Positions 1-5,506 of a stretch of 6,957 nt of DNA are shown piece after piece; position 1 is the stretch's first letter, and the number at the start of each line of letters is the position of its first letter. Origin of the DNA: SKLM01 sp964390305. GTDB lineage: Bacteria > Chloroflexota > Anaerolineae > B4-G1. The DNA is taken from the NCBI GenBank assembly GCA_964390305.1, contig CAYMHT010000139.1, positions 1 to 6,957 of the forward strand, written 5' to 3'. The position numbers and the translations under genes are program-made. Below the pieces are notes generated by a model. That model ran no database searches. It was not told the DNA's origin and saw nothing but the letters and a program-made list of their open reading frames with translations.

Positions 1-262
1 GGCTGCACGGTGCATCCCGCTCGTCTACCAACCATTCTGTGAAGCGGGTGAGGTCTTGGGTGGAGATTTCGCCGATGGCGGTCCACGCGCCGATGAAATC
101 TGTCAGGATGTTCAGGTCGGATTGAAAAGCCTTGACCGTGTTCTCGGTGAAGCCTTCCCGGTGCATGTAGACCTCAAAGGCGCTCTTGGCCGCTCGCAGC
201 GACGAGTTAGCGGTCAATGTGGTAGATGAGTCTGCACTGGCGGAAGCCTGTCTTTCCGGCAT
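1..262 (-). CDS. Tyrosine recombinase (XerC/XerD-like integrase), N-terminal part, cut by window edge
   Basis: Only the first 87 codons are inside the window; the gene runs off the left edge. The start is ATG at 262-260, preceded by AAGGAG (276-271) with an 8-base spacer. After a Ser/Thr/Ala-rich leader of about 25 residues, the segment from FEVYMHREGF (about 29-38) through TENTVKAFQSDL to DLTRFTEWLVDERDAPCS looks like the SAM-like core-binding domain of phage-integrase/XerC-D recombinases. This domain clamps DNA before the C-terminal catalytic domain (R-H-R-Y) cuts it. The catalytic domain lies outside the window, so activity cannot be judged. The PCS ending is familiar to me from Chloroflexota recombinases. 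The gene could be a housekeeping Xer protein or the integrase of an element; the window does not decide. It lies 45 bases downstream of the small membrane-protein gene and in the same direction. Confidence 0.82.
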   Translation of the reverse strand, partial: MPERQASASADSSTTLTANSSLRAAKSAFEVYMHREGFTENTVKAFQSDLNILTDFIGAWTAIGEISTQDLTRFTEWLVDERDAPCS

Positions 263-278
263 CGATCGTTCTCCTTGG

Positions 279-305
279 TAGCTTCGTATAGCACGATTGA
301 AGCTA
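279..305 (-). repeat. Inverted repeat immediately before the recombinase ribosome binding site
   Basis: There is a perfect 7-base inverted repeat, TAGCTTC (279-285) and GAAGCTA (299-305), with a 13-base loop. It fills most of the 45-base gap between the small membrane-protein stop and the recombinase start. On the minus strand its last base lies two bases before the AAGGAG (276-271). It could be a translational control hairpin, a protein-binding dyad or chance. No T-run follows on the minus strand, so it is not a classical terminator. Confidence 0.35.
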
Positions 306-307
306 TT

Positions 308-517
308 TTACCGGCAGTCGGTGTCGATGTCAAACTGGGGAACCAGCCCCAGGCAGTTGGCCGCGTGGTCGATGTCGAGGTGACCGTCCAGCAGTGGCAC
401 CAGACCGCTGGCCCCGGATTTCGTCATCTCGAGGGCGAAGGTGAAGAGAAGGATGGCCACCAGCCCTGCCGCTATACGCCTTGCCTGCTTGACGTACCAG
501 ATTCTGTCCCGTCTCAT
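308..517 (-). CDS. Small single-pass membrane protein, 69 residues, function unknown
   Basis: The ATG (517-515) directly abuts the TGA (520-518) of the HD-domain gene, giving TGAATG. AGAGGA (532-527) lies 9 bases upstream, so translation is probably coupled. The protein has a basic N-terminus (MRRDRIWYVKQARR), one hydrophobic stretch at about residues 14-30 (IAAGLVAILLFTFALEM), and a short C-terminal region with acidic and Cys residues ending DIDTDCR. No catalytic motif is visible. The hydrophobic helix followed by SGASGLVPLLDG reminds me weakly of the first helix of longer polytopic membrane proteins of the nucleoside-recognition/GATE type. The gene could therefore be a shortened remnant of one, but I cannot show this. 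The RBS, coupling and membrane profile favour a real gene over a chance frame. Confidence 0.6.
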   Translation of the reverse strand: MRRDRIWYVKQARRIAAGLVAILLFTFALEMTKSGASGLVPLLDGHLDIDHAANCLGLVPQFDIDTDCR

Positions 518-1147
518 TCAGGCGGTTCCTCTTACTTCCTCCGCCATGCGCTGGAAAAAGGTGCTCATATAGTCGTGACGCTCTGCGGCGATCCTGCGCC
601 CGGCTGCGGTGTAGAGATGGTCCTTGATGCGGGAGAGCTTGACGACGAACTCGTGGACGGGGGTGTGAGCAGCGGCGTTGTCTCCCTCTTCCTTCCACTG
701 TTGGAGGTCGACGGACTCGATAGGGGCCCACAGGCGCTGACCGTGAGCACCCCCGTAGGCGAACGCTCGTGCTACGCCCACTGCGCCGATCGCGTCGAGC
801 TTGTCCGCATCGTAGATGACCTGGGCCTCGAGCGTGTCTGGCTCCGGGGCGGTCCGAAAGCGATGAGCTGCAATGGCATGGGCCACAGCTTCGACCAGCA
901 GCGCGGGATGGTCGGATAGAATATCTCGGGCTCGTCCAGCGGCCACCGCTGCATGATCGAGGCCAGCAGCCTCGGCCTCGTGGCGATCGACGTCGTGGAG
1001 CAGCGCGGCCGCTCGCACGACGCGTAGATCCGCACCCTCCGTCCTTCCGATGCGGGCGGCAAGCTTCCAGACGCGAAGGACGTGATCGAAGTCGTGGACG
1101 GCGTCTGCGCCGCCATAGAGGCGCCGTGCTTCAGCGACACAGATCAC
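518..1147 (-). CDS. HD-domain phosphohydrolase (YedJ/YpgQ-like)
   Basis: This 209-residue cytosolic protein belongs to the HD superfamily, whose metal-dependent members hydrolyse phosphomonoesters, phosphodiesters or nucleotides. Visible motifs are His22 (in HDFDH, 18-22), the paired His51-Asp52 (ALLHDVDRH, 48-56), the His-rich AHAIAAH (89-95) and Asp115 (IYDADKLDAIG, 111-121). This H...HD...D order and the DADKLDAIG block are typical of the YedJ/YpgQ group, some of which act on nucleotides or nucleoside triphosphates; the substrate here is not determinable. Length is normal for that group. The start is GTG, 5 bases after the protease stop, with only a weak AAGGCG-like RBS, so it probably depends on coupling to the protease gene. 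The next gene starts at the base after its stop. Confidence 0.85.
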   Translation of the reverse strand: MICVAEARRLYGGADAVHDFDHVLRVWKLAARIGRTEGADLRVVRAAALLHDVDRHEAEAAGLDHAAVAAGRARDILSDHPALLVEAVAHAIAAHRFRTAPEPDTLEAQVIYDADKLDAIGAVGVARAFAYGGAHGQRLWAPIESVDLQQWKEEGDNAAAHTPVHEFVVKLSRIKDHLYTAAGRRIAAERHDYMSTFFQRMAEEVRGTA

Positions 1148-1152
1148 GCGTC

Positions 1153-2283
1153 TCAGGCGCCTTGAAGCTGCTTCCGCAGTTCCTGGCTGATGGAGAGAAG
1201 CTGGTAAGCCTCGCTCACATCTCTGCTGGTGAGCAACCCGGCGAACTGCTCGTCCACGACCACGGGTAGCGCGTCCAGACCTGACTGCTGCATCTGCTGA
1301 TGGACCTCGAAGAGCCCGTCGTCCAGCCGGAGTACGGGGAACTCCGTCTTCATCACGTCCCGTACCGGTGTGTTCGGCTCGTGCTTCTGCAACGCACGAA
1401 TGATGTCGGTGTGAGTCAGAAGCCCCACGATCTGGCCCTCATCGCAGACGGGGAAGTCGGCCTGGAAGCTCTCGAGGGTGAGGTCTGCCGCATGGCTGAC
1501 AGGCTCGTGAGGTGAGACTGACTGCACGTCCCGGGAGAAGGCCTGACGCACCTTCATGCCCTCGAGGATCTCCTGGATCCGGGTCATGCGGCCCTCCTGT
1601 GCTGCGCCGGCGTAGACGAACACGGCAATCAGGATCCAGATGAGATTGCCGGTCACCAGGCCGCCCAGACCCAGCAGCCAGGCGAACCCCTGCCCGATAC
1701 GAACGGCGATGTCGGTTGCCCGTGCCTGGGGCATAATGGTGGCCAGGAACGAGCGCAGCACCCGCCCTCCGTCCATCGGGAACGCGGGAATGAGATTGAA
1801 GGCAGCCAGCAGGAGGTTGGTGACGATCAGGTAAGGGAGGATGTCGGCCCAGCCCAGGGCCGTGGGATCCACGGCGATCTTGCGCAGGCCGGCGAAGAGG
1901 TTGGTGGGTGTGAAGAGGCTGAGCAGGCCCAGCAGGAAAGCGATGACCACGTTGCTCAGCGGGCCCGCGATAGCCATGAGCAACTCCTCGCCTGGGCCTT
2001 CGGGCATCTTCTCAATCTGCGCGACTCCGCCCAGGGGAAAGAGGACGATGTCCTCCACCGGATAGCCCATCCAGGTTGAGGTCAGGCTGTGCGAGAGCTC
2101 GTGAATCACCACGCAGCCGAACAGCAATAGGGTAACCACCACACCGAATGCCGCGCCGGAGAGCGAGAAGCCATCTTGGCCCAGAAAGCCGAACTGCAGC
2201 GCGGCCCAGACTAAGATCAGGGGGAACGTGATGTGCACCTTGATGTCAATGCCCTGGACGGTAAATAGTTTGAAGCTTGTCAT
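1153..2283 (-). CDS. Site-2 protease family zinc metalloprotease with C-terminal CBS pair
   Basis: This 376-residue membrane protein is an M50-family intramembrane protease, which cleaves transmembrane segments such as those of anti-sigma factors or other regulatory membrane proteins. The zinc-binding HELSH is at 61-65 in a hydrophobic helix. The third ligand is Asp171 in FPMDGGR (168-174), preceded by NLIPA (163-167). About five or six hydrophobic segments occupy roughly 18-35, 44-66, 102-124, 148-170 and 198-228. From about 243 to 370 the cytosolic tail holds two CBS motifs (near GLLTHTDIIRAL and GLLTSRDVSEAY), which in other proteins bind adenine nucleotides. The family is described in archaea and several bacterial phyla. 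All catalytic residues are present. The ATG (2283) has AAGGAG (2297-2292) at an 8-base spacing. It is the first gene of a probable operon with the HD protein. The natural substrate is unknown. Confidence 0.92.
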   Translation of the reverse strand: MTSFKLFTVQGIDIKVHITFPLILVWAALQFGFLGQDGFSLSGAAFGVVVTLLLFGCVVIHELSHSLTSTWMGYPVEDIVLFPLGGVAQIEKMPEGPGEELLMAIAGPLSNVVIAFLLGLLSLFTPTNLFAGLRKIAVDPTALGWADILPYLIVTNLLLAAFNLIPAFPMDGGRVLRSFLATIMPQARATDIAVRIGQGFAWLLGLGGLVTGNLIWILIAVFVYAGAAQEGRMTRIQEILEGMKVRQAFSRDVQSVSPHEPVSHAADLTLESFQADFPVCDEGQIVGLLTHTDIIRALQKHEPNTPVRDVMKTEFPVLRLDDGLFEVHQQMQQSGLDALPVVVDEQFAGLLTSRDVSEAYQLLSISQELRKQLQGA

Positions 2284-2302
2284 CGTACCCTCTCCTTACA
2301 CA

Positions 2303-2342
2303 ACCTGGCAACCTCGCCGAGTGGCTCTCTCCGAGGCCAGGT
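2303..2342 (-). repeat. Bulged hairpin in the leader of the protease operon
   Basis: Outer arms ACCTGG (2303-2308) and CCAGGT (2337-2342) and inner arms CCTCG (2312-2316) and CGAGG (2332-2336) give 11 base pairs with a three-base bulge (2309-2311) and a 15-base loop. It lies between the predicted start of transcription (near 2379) and the protease RBS (2297-2292), so it would form in the mRNA leader. No T-run follows, so an intrinsic terminator is unlikely. A structured leader or stability element is possible. Confidence 0.5.
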
Positions 2343-2373
2343 CCGCGCACTCGAAGCTTGGAGCCCGGAAGTC

Positions 2374-2410
2374 CACCCACGGACCATCTTAGCATGGTGG
2401 GTGATGGGTG
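2374..2410. promoter_or_regulatory. Operator-like inverted repeat centred on the -10 box
   Basis: CACCCAC (2374-2380) and GTGGGTG (2397-2403) form a perfect 7-base inverted repeat with a 16-base spacing. Its centre (2388.5) coincides with the centre of the predicted -10 hexamer (2386-2391). A further TGGGTG copy (2405-2410) repeats the right arm 7 bases on and touches the -35 box. Arm centres are 23 bases apart, about two DNA turns. The layout fits a repressor-type operator. The binding protein is unknown and the site is inferred. Confidence 0.45.
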
Positions 2411-2414
2411 TCAA
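2386..2414 (-). promoter_or_regulatory. Sigma-70-type promoter for the site-2 protease operon
   Basis: On the minus strand TTGACA (2414-2409) is followed, after exactly 17 bases, by TAAGAT (2391-2386). The -35 matches the consensus fully and the -10 at four of six positions. Transcription would start near 2379, leaving a leader of about 96 bases before the protease ATG. The promoter begins only 24 bases after the stop of the ligase gene, which argues that the protease operon is transcribed independently. Confidence 0.72.
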
Positions 2415-2437
2415 TCGTGCCCGGCAGAATGGGGACC

Positions 2438-3544
2438 TCAGGCAACGCTCTCTTGCGTCTCCTCGACCACGTGATCGACCACTGCCCGCAGATCGTGAGT
2501 CCGGCGGTGGACGGCTAACTGACGGTCGGCGCTGTTGCCGTGGCGCAGAATGGTGTGGGCGTACTCAATCTCCTCCCGGCTTCCCAGGTCGTCCACCACG
2601 TCGTCGACCCACGTCAGAATCTCGTCGATGAGGGCTGGGAAGGGTACTTCCGTCTTCTTGCCGAAGTCAATCAGACTCCCCGCCGTGCCGTAGCGCAGGG
2701 CCCGCCATTTGTTCTCATCGATGAGGTGCTTGCGGTAGAGCCGCCAGGACTGGTTGGCCCGTCGCAGCTGCACCAGTTTGGCGATGATCGCCTGTGTCAG
2801 CGCGACCAGGCAGAGCGTTTCCTCAATGCGGGTGCACATGTCGGGGATGCGAATCTCCAGCGTGGGGAACTTCTCGCTGGGACGTACGTCCCACCATATG
2901 TGGGTTGGCTCGGCGATGCTGCCGGTGGTGAGAAGCGCGTCGACGTAGCTGCGGTAGCTGGCGTAGGACTCGAACCGTTGTGGGATGCCGGTGCGCGGTA
3001 GGTTCTCGAACACGACGCTGCGATAGGACTTCAGGCCTGTGTCGCGACCGTGCCAGAAGGGCGAGCTGGCAGAGAGTGCCAGCAGGTGGGGGAGGAAGTA
3101 GCGGAGCTGATTCATGACGTCGATCAGCAGCTCCTTGTCCTCGATGCCGATGTGGACGTGCATGCCGAAGATCAACAGCTGACGGCCCACGTCCTGCAAG
3201 AAGCGCACCAACTCCGGGTAGCGTCCGAAGGGTGAGACGCGCTGCTTGACCCAGGAGGAGAAGGGGTGGGTGCCCGCTGCCGCTACCCATAGGCCGGCGT
3301 CCTCCGCCAGCTGCAAGACGGAACGGCGAATGCGAATCAGCTCCTCGCGAGCCTCGTCGACATCCTGGCAGACCTTTGTCCCGGCCTCGACCTGAGACTG
3401 GAGAAACTCCGGCCGTATCTGGTCCGGGAGGATCGCTCTCCCCTGTTCAAGGAACTGCTGCACGTACGAGCGAAGCTCTCGCGTGTGCGGGTCGATGATT
3501 TGATACTCTTCCTCGATGCCGATGTTTAGCGATGGCTGAATCAC
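2438..3544 (-). CDS. Carboxylate-amine ligase, glutamate-cysteine ligase type 2 (YbdK family)
   Basis: With a GTG start at 3544 the protein has 368 residues, the usual size for the GCS2/YbdK family. These ATP-grasp-like enzymes of the glutamine-synthetase fold join a carboxylate to an amine; some have weak gamma-glutamyl-cysteine ligase activity, and the true substrate is often unknown. Motifs in order are GIEEEY (9-14), AGTHPF (90-95), GMHVHIG (127-133), SASSPFW (158-164), DTGLKSYR (168-175), WWDVRPS (217-223) and TLEIR (228-232); the acidic and His residues there are the expected metal/ATP and substrate ligands. An in-frame ATG at 3667 would add 41 residues, but these lack family similarity and the TATAAT promoter lies inside that extension, so I chose the GTG, which has GGGAGG (3555-3550) 5 bases upstream. 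The gene stands alone, divergent from DegV. Confidence 0.92.
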   Translation of the reverse strand: MIQPSLNIGIEEEYQIIDPHTRELRSYVQQFLEQGRAILPDQIRPEFLQSQVEAGTKVCQDVDEAREELIRIRRSVLQLAEDAGLWVAAAGTHPFSSWVKQRVSPFGRYPELVRFLQDVGRQLLIFGMHVHIGIEDKELLIDVMNQLRYFLPHLLALSASSPFWHGRDTGLKSYRSVVFENLPRTGIPQRFESYASYRSYVDALLTTGSIAEPTHIWWDVRPSEKFPTLEIRIPDMCTRIEETLCLVALTQAIIAKLVQLRRANQSWRLYRKHLIDENKWRALRYGTAGSLIDFGKKTEVPFPALIDEILTWVDDVVDDLGSREEIEYAHTILRHGNSADRQLAVHRRTHDLRAVVDHVVEETQESVA

Positions 3545-3563
3545 GGTACCCTCCCCGATTCCG

Positions 3564-3591
3564 ATTATATCACATCCACTCTCCCCTCCAA
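3564..3591 (-). promoter_or_regulatory. Promoter for the carboxylate-amine ligase gene
   Basis: A perfect TATAAT (3569-3564, minus strand) is preceded after 16 bases by TTGGAG (3591-3586), a poor -35. Transcription would begin near 3557, leaving a leader of only about 13 bases that is mostly ribosome binding site. Its position settles the GTG at 3544 as the likely start of the protein. Confidence 0.65.
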
Positions 3592-3646
3592 CTCGAGCTG
3601 CATATCGTCGCGCAGAAACGAAGGACTGCGTCGAGGGGTTGAGTGT

Positions 3647-3675
3647 TTGCTCTTCCCCCCAGAGCATAGTACAAT
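3647..3675 (+). promoter_or_regulatory. Promoter for the degV-dehydrogenase operon
   Basis: TTGCTC (3647-3652) and TACAAT (3670-3675) are separated by 17 bases. The -10 matches five of six consensus bases and the -35 keeps the TTG. Transcription would start near 3682, about 23 bases before the DegV ATG, so the start and RBS fit. The promoter is divergent from that of the ligase gene, with about 55 bases between their -35 boxes. Confidence 0.6.
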
Positions 3676-3692
3676 TTCAGTCAGAAGTATCC

Positions 3693-3699
3693 AAGGAGG
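3693..3699 (+). promoter_or_regulatory. Ribosome binding site that fixes the DegV start
   Basis: AAGGAGG ends 5 bases before ATG 3705. It marks that ATG rather than the upstream in-frame ATG at 3639, which lies before the predicted promoter and has no such site. Confidence 0.75.
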
Positions 3700-3704
3700 G
3701 GGGG

Positions 3705-4586
3705 ATGAATGCGACCCAGCGTAGTGACGTGATCCGCATCGTGACCGACAGTAGCTGCGACCTGCCGCGGAAGCTGTTGAGCCGTTACAGGATCGCCATT
3801 GTGCCATTGGTCGTGCATTTCGGTACCGAGAGTTACTTCGACCTCGATCTGTCGCCCCAGGCGTTCTGGGCGAAGGCTGCGGGAGGCACCGCGCCACAGA
3901 CCTCTCAACCCTCCGTCGGTGTATTCGAGGAGATCTTCGAGCGGCTGGTGGAGCAGGGTAAGCAGGTGCTCTGTATCACGTTGACAGGAAAGCACAGCGG
4001 GACGGCCGATACGGCACGCCTGGCGGCCGAGCGATTCGGTGACGCGGTGAGGGTGTTCGACTCCCACTCGCTTTCGCTGGGAGTGGGCTTCCAGGCGCTG
4101 GCAGCTGCGAAGGCTGCGGAACCTGGTTGTTCGATGGAGGATGTTGTGGCGCTGCTGGACGATGTACGGTCGCGGTTCCGGCTTGCGGTGGTCCTCGACA
4201 CGTTGGAGAGCCTACGACGCGGTGGACGCGCCGATAGCTTCATCGCCATCGTCGATCGCATGGCCCGGATGTTGGATATTAAGCCCATCGTGGGCTTCGA
4301 CGAGGGACGCCTCCAGCTCATGGGAGTGGCCCGCTCGTTCCGCCGAGCCCTGGGTCGCGTTGTGGATATGATGGAGGGGGCGGGCCCCCTGGAATATCTG
4401 GGCGTGGTTCACACGCGCAGCGCCGAGCGGGCGGAGGAACTGGCTGGCCGGCTCGCGGAGCGATTGAGCTTCCCTCGCGAGAGGATTCTGGTGCGAGAGG
4501 CAGGGGCGGTGGTGGCTTCGCACGCCGGAGTGGGCGCCATGGGCGTCTTCGCGCTCCCGATCGGATCGAAGAGGGAGCATCCATGA
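3705..4586 (+). CDS. DegV family fatty-acid-binding protein
   Basis: The 293-residue protein has the standard DegV length and motifs. It opens with VTDSSCDLP (13-21), followed by IVPLVVHFG (32-40), TSQPSVGVF (66-74), the SGT loop (98-100, within TGKHSGT), FDSHSLSLGVG, LDTLESLRRGGR, DIKPIVGF and, near the C-terminus, HAGVGAMG (273-280). Known DegV proteins bind a fatty acid in a cleft between two domains; in Gram-positive bacteria the related FakB proteins present the fatty acid to the kinase FakA. No FakA homologue is visible in this window. The protein is soluble with no signal peptide. The start at 3705 is supported by AAGGAGG and by a promoter upstream. Its stop overlaps the start of the next gene by four bases. 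Lipid binding is family knowledge; its partner here is unknown. Confidence 0.92.
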   Translation: MNATQRSDVIRIVTDSSCDLPRKLLSRYRIAIVPLVVHFGTESYFDLDLSPQAFWAKAAGGTAPQTSQPSVGVFEEIFERLVEQGKQVLCITLTGKHSGTADTARLAAERFGDAVRVFDSHSLSLGVGFQALAAAKAAEPGCSMEDVVALLDDVRSRFRLAVVLDTLESLRRGGRADSFIAIVDRMARMLDIKPIVGFDEGRLQLMGVARSFRRALGRVVDMMEGAGPLEYLGVVHTRSAERAEELAGRLAERLSFPRERILVREAGAVVASHAGVGAMGVFALPIGSKREHP

Positions 4587-5386
4587 GTGGATGGGGTAAT
4601 CGGTCGCTTCCTTTGCTTGACCGGGTAGCCATCGTCACCGGAGCGTCCAGCGGCATTGGACGGGCAACTGCTCTGATGCTGGCTACGAGGGGCGGCCACG
4701 TGGCCTTAGCCGCCCGAAGGGAGTCAGCGCTGCACGAAGTGGCCGATGAGATCCGCTTGCTGGGACGTGAGGCCCTGGTCGTGCCAACCGACGTGACCGA
4801 CAGGGACCAGGTGGATCACCTGGTGGCGGCGACGGTGGCGCGGTGGGATGGGGTCGACATTCTGGTGGCGAACGCGGGTGCCTACATTCGCTCTTCGATT
4901 CGTGAACTCAGTGTCGACGATATCAGGCGCTCGCTGGCGGTCAACTTCTACGGCGCGCTGTACGCCGTGCTGGCTGTTCAACCGCACATGGTGGAGCAGG
5001 GGGATGGCCACATCGTGCTCGTCTCCTCGCTGGATGGTAAGAAGGGGCTTCCGTGCGACGCCCCGTACGTGGCTGCCAAATTTGCGCTGGCAGGCTACGG
5101 CGAGGTGCTGCGACAAGAGTTGCACGGCAGCGGCATAGAGGTGACCATCGTCTTTCCGGGCCGCGTGGACACGCCCTTGATAGACACATTGAGGGTACCC
5201 CGGCTCTCGGCCAAGATACCGCCTGAGGCTGTGGCACGCGCCATCGCCGCAGCCATTCGGCGCCCCAGGCCAGAGGTGATCCTCCCGTTCCAGGCTCGGG
5301 CATTTCACCTGCTGAACGCAATCTCGCCCCGTCTGGGCGACTGGCTGGTGCGCCTGCTTCATCTTGAGGGTTGGGAGAAGGGATGA
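4583..5386 (+). CDS. Classical short-chain dehydrogenase/reductase (SDR)
   Basis: The 267-residue protein is an NAD(P)-dependent oxidoreductase of the classical SDR family. Visible are the cofactor-binding TGASSGIG (19-26), an AARR stretch (43-46) whose Arg pair suggests NADP preference, DV (70-71), NAGA (97-100), and the tetrad Asn121, Ser149, Tyr162 and Lys166 with Tyr-x-x-x-Lys spacing (YVAAK). PGRVDTPL follows the active site. The tail (from about 225) is specific to this protein and could shape the substrate pocket; the substrate cannot be read from it. The ATG overlaps the DegV stop (ATGA, 4583-4586), with GAGGGAG (4571-4577) upstream, so the two genes are co-translated. This suggests a lipid or acyl-related substrate, which is an inference from the neighbour only. 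No terminator with a T-run follows. Confidence 0.92.
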   Translation: MSGWGNRSLPLLDRVAIVTGASSGIGRATALMLATRGGHVALAARRESALHEVADEIRLLGREALVVPTDVTDRDQVDHLVAATVARWDGVDILVANAGAYIRSSIRELSVDDIRRSLAVNFYGALYAVLAVQPHMVEQGDGHIVLVSSLDGKKGLPCDAPYVAAKFALAGYGEVLRQELHGSGIEVTIVFPGRVDTPLIDTLRVPRLSAKIPPEAVARAIAAAIRRPRPEVILPFQARAFHLLNAISPRLGDWLVRLLHLEGWEKG

Positions 5387-5506
5387 AGGAAAAAGACGGT
5401 GGCGCGTAGTGCGCGACCAGGGTCGAGCTCTGGAGAGATTCGGTGGGGTGATTTTAGATTGGCGGCCGCCAAGGCCGCTGTCGTGGTGTAGAAGGAGATA
5501 GGGGCT
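5387..5506 (+). other. Intergenic gap before the unknown gene
   Basis: This 120-base stretch separates the dehydrogenase stop from the next start. It has no coding frame of note. It holds small inverted repeats: GCGC (5402-5405)/GCGC (5411-5414) and GGCGGCC (5461-5467)/GGCCGCT (5473-5479, one G-U pair). An AT-rich island (5451-5460) has the only -10-like sequence, TAGATT, but no convincing -35. I see neither a clear terminator nor a clear promoter, so read-through from the dehydrogenase gene is possible. Confidence 0.4.
5461..5479 (+). repeat. GC-rich hairpin upstream of the unknown gene
   Basis: GGCGGCC (5461-5467) can pair with GGCCGCT (5473-5479) around a five-base loop; the first ten bases (5461-5470) are also a perfect palindrome. 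The arm ends 12 bases before the AAGGAG of the following gene, with no T-run after it. It could be part of a leader structure or a chance result of high GC content. Confidence 0.3.

Noticed and set aside
275..919. Plus-strand open frame of 214 codons opposite the HD gene and the small membrane-protein gene
   Set aside because: It starts with TTG without an RBS, shows no family motif, and mirrors the coding bias of the well-supported HD gene on the other strand.
2301..2370. tRNA-like stretch (GCCGAGTGG resembles a Leu/Ser tRNA D-arm)
   Set aside because: No acceptor stem, anticodon arm or TTCGA-type T-arm can be placed around it; the pairing seen is a simple bulged hairpin in the protease leader.
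291..2420. The ten-base word GCACGATTGA at 291-300 and again inverted at 2411-2420
   Set aside because: A single shared ten-base word is expected by chance in about 7 kb, and flanking bases do not match.
3583..3638. Long-range inverted repeat CCCCTC/GAGGGG in the divergent promoter region
   Set aside because: Arms are only six bases of low complexity with a 44-base loop, so chance is a sufficient explanation.
3639..3704. Upstream in-frame ATG at 3639 for DegV, adding 22 residues
   Set aside because: It precedes the predicted -10 box and lacks an RBS; family similarity starts after ATG 3705, which has AAGGAGG.
5455..5460. TAGATT as a -10 box for the unknown gene
   Set aside because: It matches four of six bases and no acceptable -35 lies 16-18 bases upstream.
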